64,000 bases of DNA from Paracidovorax avenae ATCC 19860 (GCF_000176855.2 NC_015138.1:4650001-4714000); one strand, 5' to 3'. Positions 33,829 through 43,998 are shown, counted from the first letter of the stretch. Translations and numbers: made by a program. The notes: generated by a model not told the origin, from the sequence alone.

Positions 33829-34890
33829 TCAGCTGCCGCGTGCGGTCAGCGCGTCGTCGAAGAAGTAATCCTTGAGCGCTTCGGGCTTGTTCTTGATCGC
33901 GCCCACGCGGTGCAGGAACTGGCCCAGGCCGAGCGTGTTCTCGGGCTGCACCTTGAACTGCACCTCGGGGTTCCGGATGATCTTGAGCAGCAGCGCACGG
34001 TCGGTTTTCGCGCCCGTCACCTTCAGGTAGATGTCGGCGGCCTTTTCGGGGTTGGCGGCGACGAACTGGGCCGCGTCATGAAGCCCGGCGAGGAAGGCCT
34101 GGTAGGTCTTGGGGCTCTCCTTGCGGAATTTCTCGGTGGCGTAGAGCACCGTGGCGGACGCGGGGCCGCCCAGCACGTCGTAGGAGTTGAGCACGATCCG
34201 GGCATTCGGGTTGCCGGCCAGTTCCTGCTCCTGGAACGGCGGGTTGCCGAAATGGCCGGTGATCTCGGTGCCGCCCTTGATGATCGCGGCGGCGGCATCA
34301 GGGTGCGGCACGGCGACCTGGATCTTGTCGAGCCGGTTGAATTCTTTGTCGCCCCACAGCTTGGCGGAAGCGAACTGCAGCACGCGCGACTGCACCGACA
34401 CGCCCACCGCCGGCAGCGCGATGCGGTCCTTGTCGGTGAAATCGGCGATGGTCTTCACGGCCGGGTTGTTGCTGACGAGGTAGTACGGGAAGTTGCCGAG
34501 CGAGGCCACGCCCTTGACGTTCTGGCGCCCGCGGGTGCGGTCCCACAGCGTGAAGAGCGGGCCCACGCCGGCCCCTGCGATGTCGATGCCGCCCGAGAGC
34601 AGCGCATCGTTCACGGCGGAGCCGCCCGAGAGCTGGAGGAACTCCACCTGGATGTCCACGCCCGCGGCCTTGCCGTGCTTCTCGATCAGCTTCTGGTCCT
34701 GCGCCACGTTGAGCAGCAGGTAGACGATGCCGAACTGCTGGGCGATGCGCAGCCTGCCCTCCTCGGCCTGGGCGATGCCGGGCGCCACCAGACCCGCGGC
34801 CACCAGGCCGGCCGCCGTGGCGAGGGTGGCGGCCTTGCGCACGAAGGCGCGGCGCAGGAGGGAGACAGCGGTGGGACGGGAACGTGGCAT
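33829..34890 (-). CDS. Sulfonate/nitrate-type ABC transporter binding protein
   Basis: 353 aa. The N-terminal signal region begins with a twin-Arg-like LLRRAFVRKAATLATAAGLVAAGLVAPGIAQAEE. The body is the SsuA/TauA/NMT1 fold: RIAQQFGIVYLLLNVAQDQKLIEKHGK, FLQLSGGSAVNDALLSGGIDIAGAGVGP and IKGGTEITGHFGNPPFQ. It lies 62 bases after the TauD gene in the same direction. The natural ligand is unknown but is expected to be an alkyl sulfonate or related acid. Confidence 0.87.
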   Translation of the reverse strand: MPRSRPTAVSLLRRAFVRKAATLATAAGLVAAGLVAPGIAQAEEGRLRIAQQFGIVYLLLNVAQDQKLIEKHGKAAGVDIQVEFLQLSGGSAVNDALLSGGIDIAGAGVGPLFTLWDRTRGRQNVKGVASLGNFPYYLVSNNPAVKTIADFTDKDRIALPAVGVSVQSRVLQFASAKLWGDKEFNRLDKIQVAVPHPDAAAAIIKGGTEITGHFGNPPFQEQELAGNPNARIVLNSYDVLGGPASATVLYATEKFRKESPKTYQAFLAGLHDAAQFVAANPEKAADIYLKVTGAKTDRALLLKIIRNPEVQFKVQPENTLGLGQFLHRVGAIKNKPEALKDYFFDDALTARGS

Positions 34891-34952
34891 GGGGGGTCTT
34901 CTGATGGGTTCTGAAATGGGAGGGCGCGCAGCGCCACAGGGGAGTTCCCGCT

Positions 34953-35873
34953 CTACAAGGGGAGATCCCCCTCCACGGTCGTACGGTAGAGCTTGCGGCG
35001 CTCGCTGTCCGGCGTGCCCGCGGCCAGGTGCTGCACGGAGCGGTTGTCCCAGAACACCAGGTCGTGCGGCTGCCACACATGGCGGTAGACGAACTCCGGC
35101 TTGACGGCCGCGGCAAAGAGTTCGGCCAGCAACGCCCGGCTCTCGTCCTCGGGCAGGCCGACGATGCGGGTGGTGAAGTGCTCGTTCACGAACAGCGCGC
35201 GGCGCCCCGTCTCCGGGTGCGTGCGCACCACGGGATGGACTGCGGGCGCCACCTCGGCGATCTGCGCGGGCGTGAGTGCGGGGCGCCAGGGGCTGCGCGC
35301 GCGCAGCTCCTCGTACCTGGCCAGGTAGCTGTGCTCCGCGCGCAGGGGGCCGATCACGCGCCGCAGGGCCGCGGGCAGCGCGTCGTAGGCGGCGTGCTGG
35401 TCGGCGAACAGCGTGTCGCCGCCCTCGCCGGGCAGCTCCTGCGCGTGCAGCAGCGAGCCCAGGCTGGGCCGCTCCTTGTACGACAGGTCCGAATGCCAGT
35501 AGTGGCCGGCATCGCCCAGCCCGATCGGCTGGCCGCTCGCGTCCTTGATGTTGGAGACGACGAGGATTTCCGGATGGTCCGCCAGCTGGAAGTTCTTCAG
35601 CACGTGGATCTGCAGCGGCCCGAAGCGGCGGCTGAAATCGATGTGCTGGCGCGGCGTGATGCGCTGGTCGCGGAACACCACCACGTGGTGGTCGAGGTGC
35701 GCCTGGTGCAGGCGGGCGAAGTCCGCATCGCCGAGCGGGCGAGACAGGTCCAGCCCCAGCACCTCGGCGCCCAGCGGTGCACCAGGGAGCGGGCGGATTT
35801 CGAAGCCTTGCGGCGGCGCGTCGTTCTGTGGAGGCGGGAAGGCTTCGGCGGTGCGAGACAGGACTGCGGACAT
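34953..35873 (-). CDS. TauD/TfdA-family Fe(II)/2-oxoglutarate dioxygenase
   Basis: 306 aa from ATG 35873. The iron ligands are the HxD of GHYWHSDLSYKERPS and the distal His of LVFWDNRSVQHLA. An Arg for 2-oxoglutarate is expected in the following RRKLYRTTVEGD. It hydroxylates a carbon next to a sulfonate or ether group so that sulfite or another group leaves. It is first in an operon with a full sulfonate-type ABC importer, so it likely frees sulfur from the imported compound. Sulfur-starvation control is expected but no site was found. Confidence 0.88.
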   Translation of the reverse strand: MSAVLSRTAEAFPPPQNDAPPQGFEIRPLPGAPLGAEVLGLDLSRPLGDADFARLHQAHLDHHVVVFRDQRITPRQHIDFSRRFGPLQIHVLKNFQLADHPEILVVSNIKDASGQPIGLGDAGHYWHSDLSYKERPSLGSLLHAQELPGEGGDTLFADQHAAYDALPAALRRVIGPLRAEHSYLARYEELRARSPWRPALTPAQIAEVAPAVHPVVRTHPETGRRALFVNEHFTTRIVGLPEDESRALLAELFAAAVKPEFVYRHVWQPHDLVFWDNRSVQHLAAGTPDSERRKLYRTTVEGDLPL

Positions 35874-36176
35874 GGCTCGGGATCTCCAGGTGGCGCCGGC
35901 CGGGAACACACGGGACGGCGGATGGCGGGGGGCTTGTGTCCACTCTATGCACGACCGCTCATATCCGGAACGAATGGTTTGTCAGTTGTTTACTACCAAA
36001 ACAGCTAAGCAATGGTCGCTTCGCCTGGCCTGCCGCGGACTGCCCGGTCGCTTCAGATGCCGAACGCATGAGCTTGTGCCGCCAAGTTTTGCGCGCTTGC
36101 TTTGACGAAAAACGCGCTTCGCACCGCACACACCGGCTTCCAGAATCCATCCACCCCCTCTTTTCTGGAGCCCTCC
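35874..36176. promoter_or_regulatory. Divergent promoter region between two TauD operons
   Basis: About 300 bases without a gene between divergent dioxygenase genes. The middle part (about 35945-36015) is AT-richer than its surroundings and should hold both promoters. No exact operator or convincing -35/-10 pair could be picked. A shared LysR-type sulfur regulator is plausible but not seen. Confidence 0.5.
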
Positions 36177-37133
36177 GTGAGCCTTGTTTCCGACGAATCG
36201 ATCGATGCCTCTTTCGGCGACCTGCGCATCCGCCGCGTGGCGGGCGCCCTGGGCGGCGAGGTGCTGGACCTGGAGCTGTCCGCCGGCCTGGACGACGCCA
36301 CCATCGGCCACCTCACCGCCGCGCTCGTGCGCCACAAGGTACTGTTCTTCCGCGGCCAGCACCAGCTCGACGATGCGCGCCACCAGGCGTTCGGCGAGCG
36401 CCTGGGCCGGACGGTGTCGCACCCTACGGTGCCGGCGCGCGAAGGCACGCGCATCTTCGAGCTGGATGCCTCCAAGGGCGGCGGCCGCGCCGATTCCTGG
36501 CACACCGACGTGACCTTCCTCGACGCGTTCCCCAAGTACGGCATCCTGCGCGCCGTCACCGTGCCGGCCTATGGCGGCGACACCGTCTGGGCCAACACCG
36601 CCGCGGCCTACGAGCGCCTGCCCGAAGACCTCAAGCGCCTGGCCGACAGCCTCTGGGCCGTGCACAGCAACAACTACGACTACGGCGCAGACCGCCTGGT
36701 GGTCGACGAAACGCGCCTGCGCCACCACCGCGACGTGTTCGCCTCCGAGGTGTACGAAGCCGAGCATCCGCTGGTGCACGTGCACCCGGTGTCGGGCGAG
36801 CGCGCGCTGCTGCTGGGCCACTTCATCCAGCGCATCCAGGGCTTCTCGTCCACCGAATCGGCGCGGCTCTTCGAACTGCTGCAGAACCGCGTGACGCGGC
36901 TGGAGAACACCGTGCGCTGGAGCTGGCGGCAGAACGACGTGGCCATCTGGGACAACCGCGCCACGCAGCACATCGCCGTCAACGACTACGGCCGGCAGCC
37001 GCGCGTGGTGCGCCGGGTGACCGTGCACGGCGACCCCGCCGTGGCGGTGGACGGCCGCAAGAGCCGCACGCGCCGCCGCCCCGAGGCGACGAACGACGCG
37101 CACATCGACACGCTGATCGCGACCACCGCCTGA
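36177..37133 (+). CDS. Second TauD/TfdA-family dioxygenase
   Basis: 318 aa from a GTG start with GGAG 6 bases upstream; a TTG 75 bases earlier is a less likely start. The iron-binding HxD is in RADSWHTDVTFLDAFPKYG and the distal His in VAIWDNRATQHIAVNDYG, followed by the 2-oxoglutarate Arg region RVVRRVTVHGD. The C-terminal 30 residues are basic. It is clearly divergent in sequence from the first TauD at 34953, so the two likely have different substrates. It heads an operon with a carbohydrate-type ABC importer rather than a sulfonate-type one. Confidence 0.87.
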   Translation: MSLVSDESIDASFGDLRIRRVAGALGGEVLDLELSAGLDDATIGHLTAALVRHKVLFFRGQHQLDDARHQAFGERLGRTVSHPTVPAREGTRIFELDASKGGGRADSWHTDVTFLDAFPKYGILRAVTVPAYGGDTVWANTAAAYERLPEDLKRLADSLWAVHSNNYDYGADRLVVDETRLRHHRDVFASEVYEAEHPLVHVHPVSGERALLLGHFIQRIQGFSSTESARLFELLQNRVTRLENTVRWSWRQNDVAIWDNRATQHIAVNDYGRQPRVVRRVTVHGDPAVAVDGRKSRTRRRPEATNDAHIDTLIATTA

Positions 37134-37185
37134 ACCGCGCGCCTTCGCCCGGCCTTCCTCCCCTCCCGCCACCACGACCGCATCC

Positions 37186-38523
37186 ATGACGCAACGCCGC
37201 CACCTCCTGCAAGCCGCCACCGGCATCGGGGCCTCCCTTCTGCTGCCGGGCCTCGCTGCCCACGCCCAGCCCGGCGGCGCGCGCCGCTTCCAGGGCACGA
37301 CACTGAACGTCTCCACGTTCAGCGCCGCCTATCCCAAGCTGCTGCAGCAGTGGCTGCCGGAGTTCGAGGCGCTGTCGGGAGCGAAGGTGAATTTCGACGC
37401 GCCCTCGTTCCCGGTCTACAACCAGCGCGCCGATCTGGAGCTGTCCACCAAGGGCTCGGCGTACGACGTGGTGAACGTGACCTTCATCTACTCCAGCCGC
37501 TGGATCGATTCCGGCTGGCTCACGCCGCTGGACGAATTCATCGCCAGCCCGCAGCACACGCCGGACGACTGGGACGTGAACGACTTCCTGAGCGGAGCGC
37601 GCGCGCCGGAGACGGGCCGCGACGGCAAGCTCTACGGCATCCCGTGGACGGCCGAGGCGCTGCTGTCGGTGTCGTCGCGGTTCGATCTCGTGCAGCAGGC
37701 GGGCCTGGCCTTCCCCGACACCACCGACGACCTCGTGAAGGTGCTGCGCGCCGTGAACAAGAAGGAGCGCGTGGCGGGCTTCGTGTCCGACAACCACTAC
37801 GGCTGGACCTTCGTGCCCTACCTGCACGCCTTCGGCGGCGACGTGTTCCGCAAGGCGCCCGACGATCTCTTTCCCACGCTGGACACGCCCGAGGCCGTGG
37901 CCGCCGCCGACTACTACGCGAACCTGATCCGCGAGTTCGGCCCCGACGGTGCGATCACCTACCAGCCGGACCAGGTCACGCAGGCGCTCAAGCTCGGGCG
38001 CGTCAACTTCTCCGACGCGGGCCAGCTGCACCTCGCGCAACTGGGCGACGCGGCCACCAGCAAGACGCTCAAGACGGTGAAATTCGGTTTCGTGCCGAAG
38101 GGCCCCGCCGGGCGGTTCCCGGGCACCGCCGTGCACGGCCTGGGCATTCCCGCCGGGTCGCGCAACAAGGAGGCCGCCTGGGCCTTCATCCAGTGGGCGC
38201 TCTCCAAACAGACCACGCGGCGCGCCGTGGCGGCCGGCTACGGCTCGCCCGCGCGCCGCTCCGACATCGACTCGCCCGAATTCCGCAGCCGCCAGCGCAT
38301 CAACGGCAGCGACCTCGCCCAGCTGTCGCTCGACTCGATCAGCCAGGCCGAGCGCACCGGCCACATGAAGTACCGCACCGTGGCGGTCTATCCGCAGGTG
38401 GACCAGCAGCTCAACAAGGCCATTGCGCTCATCGCCTCGGGCCAGGCGAATGCGCGGCAGGCGATGCAGCAGGCGCAGGCGCAGTCCATCGCCGAGCTGC
38501 GCCGCGCGGGCCAGAAGATCTGA
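37186..38523 (+). CDS. Carbohydrate-type (family 1) ABC transporter binding protein
   Basis: 445 aa. A twin-arginine-like start (TQRRHLLQAATGIGASLLLPGLAAHAQ) leads into a family 1 solute-binding fold: VSTFSAAYPKLLQQWLPEFEALSGAKV, AYDVVNVTFIYSSRW, and GIPWTAEALLSVSSRFDL. The ending KAIALIASGQANARQAMQQAQ is usual for UgpB/MalE relatives. It follows the second TauD gene by 52 bases and precedes two permeases and an ATPase. A sugar, polyol or sulfated/sulfonated sugar is the expected ligand. Confidence 0.87.
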   Translation: MTQRRHLLQAATGIGASLLLPGLAAHAQPGGARRFQGTTLNVSTFSAAYPKLLQQWLPEFEALSGAKVNFDAPSFPVYNQRADLELSTKGSAYDVVNVTFIYSSRWIDSGWLTPLDEFIASPQHTPDDWDVNDFLSGARAPETGRDGKLYGIPWTAEALLSVSSRFDLVQQAGLAFPDTTDDLVKVLRAVNKKERVAGFVSDNHYGWTFVPYLHAFGGDVFRKAPDDLFPTLDTPEAVAAADYYANLIREFGPDGAITYQPDQVTQALKLGRVNFSDAGQLHLAQLGDAATSKTLKTVKFGFVPKGPAGRFPGTAVHGLGIPAGSRNKEAAWAFIQWALSKQTTRRAVAAGYGSPARRSDIDSPEFRSRQRINGSDLAQLSLDSISQAERTGHMKYRTVAVYPQVDQQLNKAIALIASGQANARQAMQQAQAQSIAELRRAGQKI

Positions 38524-38526
38524 GCC

Positions 38527-39477
38527 ATGGGCGCCGCCAACGCACTCGCCGCACCCGCAACGCCGGGGCCCCAGGCATCGCCCGCTTCCCGGGGCTGGCA
38601 GGCCGCGCGCCGGCGCGCCTTCGCGTTCGGGCTGGCGCCGGCGCTCGTCGTGCTGCTGGCCATCACCCTGGTGCCGGCCGCGGCGCTGGTGGTGGCCAGC
38701 CTCACGCCGTTGAGCCTCACCGACCCGGCGGGCACCTTCCACTTCCGCGATCCGCTGGGCAACTACCGGCATCTGCTGGAAGACGCGCGCTTCCTCGGCT
38801 CCATCGCCACGCAGCTCAAGCTCTCGGCCGCCAGCGTGGTGCTGCAGTTGGCCGTGGGCCTGGGGCTGGCTCTGCTGCTGAACGGTCCGTCCCGCGTGCT
38901 GGGCGCCGTGCGCGGGGCCTTCCTGATTCCCATGGTGCTGCCGCCCATCGTGGTGGCGCTGATCTGGAAGATTTTGTTCACGCCCGACGTGAGCCCGCTG
39001 CACCGCGCGCTGGAGGCCGCCGGCTGGCCGGTGCGCTCCCTCATTGCCAACCCGGACACCGCCCTCTGGGCCATCGCCTTCGCCGAGACCTGGCAGTGGT
39101 TCCCCTTCACCATGCTGATGGTGCTGGCGGCGCTGCAGATGATGCCCGCCGACCCGCTGGAGGCCGCGAGCCTCGACGGCGCCAACCGCTGGCAGCTGTT
39201 CCGCTACATCGTGTTCCCGCACATCCGCCCGGTGCTGGTGGTGTGCGGCCTGTTCCGGCTGATCGACAGCTTCAAGGCATTTCCGCTGATCTTCGTGCTG
39301 ACCGACGGCGGCCCCGGCACGGTGACCGAGGTGACCAACTACTACGGCTTCATCCAGGCCTTCAACTTCTCCTACTGGGGCTACGCCAGCGCCATCGCCA
39401 CCGTGATCCTGGCGGGCGTGTTCGGCCTGAGCTGGCTGGTGGGGCGACTGGGGTGGAACGACCATGGCAAGCACTGA
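38527..39477 (+). CDS. Carbohydrate-type ABC transporter permease (MalF/UgpA class)
   Basis: 316 aa, six to seven membrane helices. The EAA loop is EAASLDGANRWQLFRYIVFPHIRPVL, the standard contact with the ATPase. It starts 3 bases after the binding-protein stop and overlaps the next permease by 14 bases, so translation is coupled. An Ala/Pro-rich N-terminal tail of about 30 residues precedes the first helix. Confidence 0.88.
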   Translation: MGAANALAAPATPGPQASPASRGWQAARRRAFAFGLAPALVVLLAITLVPAAALVVASLTPLSLTDPAGTFHFRDPLGNYRHLLEDARFLGSIATQLKLSAASVVLQLAVGLGLALLLNGPSRVLGAVRGAFLIPMVLPPIVVALIWKILFTPDVSPLHRALEAAGWPVRSLIANPDTALWAIAFAETWQWFPFTMLMVLAALQMMPADPLEAASLDGANRWQLFRYIVFPHIRPVLVVCGLFRLIDSFKAFPLIFVLTDGGPGTVTEVTNYYGFIQAFNFSYWGYASAIATVILAGVFGLSWLVGRLGWNDHGKH

Positions 39478-40360
39478 CGCAGCCCTGCCGATCGCGGCGC
39501 GGGACGATGCCCCCGCCGAGCACCATGCACACACGCGCACGCACACGCGCACGGGCTGGCTGCGCCGCCACGGCCGCACCGCCGCCGCGCTGGTGCTGCT
39601 GGCGTTGACGCTGTTCCCGTTCCTCTGGCTGGTGCACCTGGCCTTCAAGCCGGCCGCCGACCTGTTCGAGGACAGCCTGCTGTTCGTACCCACGCTGGAC
39701 GGCTTCCGCGCCCTGCTGCAAGGCAATTTCCCGCGGTCGTTCCTCAACAGCCTGGCGGTGAGCACGCTCTCCACGGCGATGTCGCTGGCCATCGGCGTGC
39801 CCGCGGCCTATGCGCTCACGCGCTGGCAGTTCCCGGGGCGCCGGCACGTGGCGCTGTGGATTCTGGTGACGCGCATGGCGCCGCCCATCGCCTTCACCAT
39901 TCCGTTCTTCCTCGCCTACCGCTGGCTGGGACTGCAGGACACCATTTTCGGCCTTGCGCTGGTGTACCTCACCTTCAACCTCGCCATCGTCATCTGGCTC
40001 ATGCAGACCTTCTTCGAAGCGGTGCCCACCGCGCTCGAAGAAGCCGCCTACATCGACGGCTGCGGCGTGTGGCAGGCGTTCTGGCGCATCACCCTGCCGC
40101 TGGCCGCGCCGGGCGTGGCGGCCACGGCGGTGCTGTGCTTCATCTTCGCGTGGAACGACTTCTTCTACGCCCTCATCCTCACCCGCACGCAGGCGGTGAC
40201 GGCCCCCGTGGCCATCGTCAATTTCCTGCAGTACGAGGGCTGGGAGTGGTCCAAGATCGCCGCGGGCGGCACGCTGGTGATGTTCCCGGTGGTGGTGTTC
40301 ACCGTGCTGGTGCGCAAGTACCTCGTGCGCGGCCTCACGGCGGGCGGCGTCAAGGACTAA
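39464..40360 (+). CDS. Carbohydrate-type ABC transporter permease (MalG/UgpE class)
   Basis: 298 aa. After a His-rich N-terminal tail (HHAHTRTHTRTGW) there are six helices; the EAA loop is LEEAAYIDGCGVWQAFWRITLPLAAPGVA. It pairs with the MalF-like protein just upstream. Its stop codon is directly followed by a large palindromic repeat (40360-40473) that separates it from the ATPase gene. Confidence 0.88.
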   Translation: MASTDAALPIAARDDAPAEHHAHTRTHTRTGWLRRHGRTAAALVLLALTLFPFLWLVHLAFKPAADLFEDSLLFVPTLDGFRALLQGNFPRSFLNSLAVSTLSTAMSLAIGVPAAYALTRWQFPGRRHVALWILVTRMAPPIAFTIPFFLAYRWLGLQDTIFGLALVYLTFNLAIVIWLMQTFFEAVPTALEEAAYIDGCGVWQAFWRITLPLAAPGVAATAVLCFIFAWNDFFYALILTRTQAVTAPVAIVNFLQYEGWEWSKIAAGGTLVMFPVVVFTVLVRKYLVRGLTAGGVKD

Positions 40361-40473
40361 GAGCGGCTAACACGACCCTTCTGGCGTTGTTGCCGCATCT
40401 TGTCGTACTACTCGTACTGCCTGCGATGCGGCGCCTAGCCAGAACCGCTTCGCTGGGTCGTGTTAGCCGCTCT
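40360..40473. repeat. Palindromic repeat element (MITE/REP-like), full copy
   Basis: 114 bases bounded by perfect 19-base inverted repeats: arm 40360-40378 (begins AGAGCGGCTAACACG) and arm 40455-40473. Inner paired parts (TTCTGGC with GCCAGAA, GCCGCATC with GATGCGGC) continue the fold, so the whole element is one long imperfect hairpin. It sits inside an operon, beginning at the last base of the permease stop. Related truncated copies are at 61031-61128 and 63696-63740. Confidence 0.85.
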
Positions 40474-40516
40474 AAATCCCTTCCTTCGCAAAGAGAGAGA
40501 GAGAGAGAAACCCTCC

Positions 40517-41605
<1,089 letters not shown>

Positions 41606-41606
41606 C

Positions 41607-42755
41607 CTAAAGGCGGTGCGTGCGGTCCCCGCGCGTAAAGCCGATCGGCGTCCAGGCCGGCACGCCCGCGCCCACGGCCAGCACCTTGAACAGCTCGCCC
41701 ATCTCGTGCTCCATCATGAGCTTGGCGGCCTGCGCGCGCTGCGCCTGCGGCAGCGGCTCCAGCAGCGCAAGCAGGCCGCAGTTGATGAGGAAGTGCGCCT
41801 GCGTCGTGTAGCCCAGCACGTCCAGCCCCGCCTCCTGCGCGGCCACGGCCATGGCGGTGAAGTTGACGTGCGCGGTGATGTCCTTCGCCCCCACGTCGAC
41901 GAGCGGATCGGAATCGACCTGGTGGGCGCGGTGGCACACCAGCGTGCCCATGTGGCGCTGCGGGTGGTAGTACTCGGCCTCGGGAAAGCCGTAATCGATC
42001 AGGAAGGCCGCGCCGCGCGCCAGGCGCTGCCCCAGCATGCGCAGGAAGCCCTCGCCCTGCGCGTGGATCTCGGTGAGGTAGTCCTGCGGGCCTTCGGGCT
42101 CGACGGGCGGGCGCAGAGGCGTGGGGCGATCTCGCCAGGCGAAGCGGGGCTCGCCACCGTCACCGGGCTCCACGACCACGCCGCGCTCGTGCCACGTGCT
42201 GCTTTCCGCGCCGCCGTGGCGGGCCAGCAGTTGCACCGGCATGGCATCGAGCACCTCGTTGCCCACCACCACGCCCTCGATGCGCTCCGGCAGGGCCTGG
42301 GCCCACTGCACGCGGTCGCCCCACGGGGCTAGCCGCTCGCGCTGGCGCTCGCGCAGGCTGCCCGACAGGTCCACGATGGTGTAGCGCCGCACGCGGTCGC
42401 CGAGCGCCTCCAGCAGTTGCGCGGCGAGCGCGCCGGAGCCGGCGCCGAACTCCCACACATCGTCGGTGCCCGTGGCGTCCAGCGCGTCCTGCACCTGCCG
42501 TGCCAGCGCCTGGCCGAACACGGGCGAGAGTTCCGGCGCGGTCACGAAGTCGCTGCCCGACTGCGGCAGGGTGCCGAATTTCGGGAGCGCGTTGGCGTAG
42601 TAGCCCAGGCCGGGCGTGTAGAGGGCCCATTCCATGAACCGGTCGAAACCGATCCAGCCGCCGGCCTCGGCGATACCATCGGCGATGCGCCGGGCCAGGG
42701 CGCTCGATAAACTGGGGTGCTGTTCTGTCGTCGTCACGGCCCGATTGTCCCCCAT
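41607..42755 (-). CDS. SAM-dependent methyltransferase of the MidA/NDUFAF7 type
   Basis: 382 aa from ATG 42755 (a GTG at 42737 is an alternative). The early GGWIGFDRFMEWALYTPGLGYYA and the SAM-binding VWEFGAGSGALAAQLLEAL match the Methyltransf_28/MidA family. In mitochondria the relative NDUFAF7 methylates an Arg of complex I; the bacterial role is not settled. DLSGSLRERQRERL and GVVVGNEVLDAMPV are further family marks. Its first codon overlaps the divergent SDR gene's start. It is convergent with the ABC ATPase with a 1-base gap. Confidence 0.87.
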   Translation of the reverse strand: MGDNRAVTTTEQHPSLSSALARRIADGIAEAGGWIGFDRFMEWALYTPGLGYYANALPKFGTLPQSGSDFVTAPELSPVFGQALARQVQDALDATGTDDVWEFGAGSGALAAQLLEALGDRVRRYTIVDLSGSLRERQRERLAPWGDRVQWAQALPERIEGVVVGNEVLDAMPVQLLARHGGAESSTWHERGVVVEPGDGGEPRFAWRDRPTPLRPPVEPEGPQDYLTEIHAQGEGFLRMLGQRLARGAAFLIDYGFPEAEYYHPQRHMGTLVCHRAHQVDSDPLVDVGAKDITAHVNFTAMAVAAQEAGLDVLGYTTQAHFLINCGLLALLEPLPQAQRAQAAKLMMEHEMGELFKVLAVGAGVPAWTPIGFTRGDRTHRL

Positions 42756-43539
42756 GCCCTCTTCCGCTTCCCCCCGTACCGTGCTGGTCACCGGCGCCGC
42801 CCGGCGCCTCGGCCGCGAGATCGCCCTGGCGCTCGCCGCGGCGGGCTGGCGCGTGGCCGTGCATTACCGCGGCTCGCGCGAAGACGCCCTGCGCACGGCC
42901 GCCGACTGCGCCGCGCTCACTCCGGGCAGCGCCGCCTTCGATGCGGACTTCCACGACGAGGCCGCCGTGCGCGCCCTGCTGCCGCGGGTGGCCGAGGCGC
43001 TCGGCACGGTGGATGCCGTGGTCAACAGCGCCTCGCTCTTCGAGCACGACGACGTGGAGAGCTTCGGCTTCGCGGCTCTCGAGAAGCACCTGCGCAGCAA
43101 CACCGCCGCGCCGATCCTGCTGGCGCAGGCGCTGCATGCGCACCTGGCCTCGCGCGACGGCGCACCAGCCGACCACCCGCAGGGCGTGGTCGTGAACCTG
43201 CTCGACCAGAAGCTCTGGAACCCGAACCCCGACTTCCTGAGCTACACGCTCTCCAAGGCCGCGCTCGAATCGGCCACCACCCTGCTCGCGCAGGCCCTGG
43301 CCCCGCGCGTGCGCGTGGTGGGCGTGGCGCCCGGCCTCACGCTCACCAGCCACATGCTGTCCGACGAGAAATTCCGCGAACTGCACCGGCAGAGCCCCCT
43401 GGGCCGCTCCTCCACGCCCGAGGACGTGGCCGCGGCCGTGCGCTTCGCGCTGGAGAACCGCTCGATCACCGGCACCACGCTGCTCGTGGACGGCGGGCAG
43501 CACCTGATGCGCTTCGAGCGCGACTTCTCGCTCATGTGA
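42754..43539 (+). CDS. SDR oxidoreductase, pteridine reductase-like (FolM type)
   Basis: 261 aa. The cofactor-binding motif is VLVTGAARRLGREIAL, where TGxxRxLG is typical of pteridine reductases. The NNAG motif appears as VVNSASLFE. The catalytic Tyr/Lys are in FLSYTLSKAALES (YxxxK). The ending GTTLLVDGGQHL is classic SDR. It probably reduces dihydrobiopterin or dihydromonapterin with NADPH. The next gene is folB, which supports a pterin/folate role. It starts at the ATG that overlaps the divergent methyltransferase start. Confidence 0.87.
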   Translation: MPSSASPRTVLVTGAARRLGREIALALAAAGWRVAVHYRGSREDALRTAADCAALTPGSAAFDADFHDEAAVRALLPRVAEALGTVDAVVNSASLFEHDDVESFGFAALEKHLRSNTAAPILLAQALHAHLASRDGAPADHPQGVVVNLLDQKLWNPNPDFLSYTLSKAALESATTLLAQALAPRVRVVGVAPGLTLTSHMLSDEKFRELHRQSPLGRSSTPEDVAAAVRFALENRSITGTTLLVDGGQHLMRFERDFSLM

Positions 43540-43603
43540 CGCCGGCCCGCGCGCTCCTTTCCCGCTCCACCTTTTCCTTCCCTTCTTTCCTCCCACAGCC
43601 ATC

Positions 43604-43981
43604 ATGTCCATGCACCACGACGGCGGCCTGCAGATCCTCACGCTCACCGGACTGCGCTTCGATGCCAACCTGGGCATCCTCGACCACGAGAAAACCGCGC
43701 CCCAGCCCATCCAGGTGGATGCGGAGCTCAACCAGGGCCGCCAGCCGTTGCTGCCGCACGACGACGACATCGGCCACGTGCTGGACTACCGCAAGGTGAG
43801 ACAGATCATCATCGACGAATGCACGGCCGAGCACGTGAACCTGCTGGAGAGCCTGATCGGCAAGCTCACGCGCCGCCTGATGCAGTTGCCGGGTGTGATC
43901 GGCGTGCGCGTGAAGATCGCCAAGCTCGAAATCTTCGACGACTGCGAGGTGGCGATACGGATGGAATGCGGGGAGTGGTGA
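43604..43981 (+). CDS. folB: Dihydroneopterin aldolase
   Basis: 125 aa. Cleaves dihydroneopterin to 6-hydroxymethyl-dihydropterin and glycolaldehyde in folate synthesis. Family marks are ILTLTGLRFDANLGILDHEKTAPQPIQVD, HVLDYRKVRQIIIDEC, the active-site Glu/Lys region EHVNLLESLIGKL, and VRVKIAKLEIFDDCEVAIRME. It lies 64 bases after the pteridine reductase-like gene in the same direction, so the two probably form a small pterin operon. Confidence 0.93.
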   Translation: MSMHHDGGLQILTLTGLRFDANLGILDHEKTAPQPIQVDAELNQGRQPLLPHDDDIGHVLDYRKVRQIIIDECTAEHVNLLESLIGKLTRRLMQLPGVIGVRVKIAKLEIFDDCEVAIRMECGEW

Positions 43982-43998
43982 TTCCTGCGGCCTGATCT

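Noticed and set aside
36979..39792. Long antisense frame (over 900 codons) opposite the carbohydrate ABC operon
   Set aside because: Same cause: a shadow of GC-rich coding sequence with low-complexity composition.
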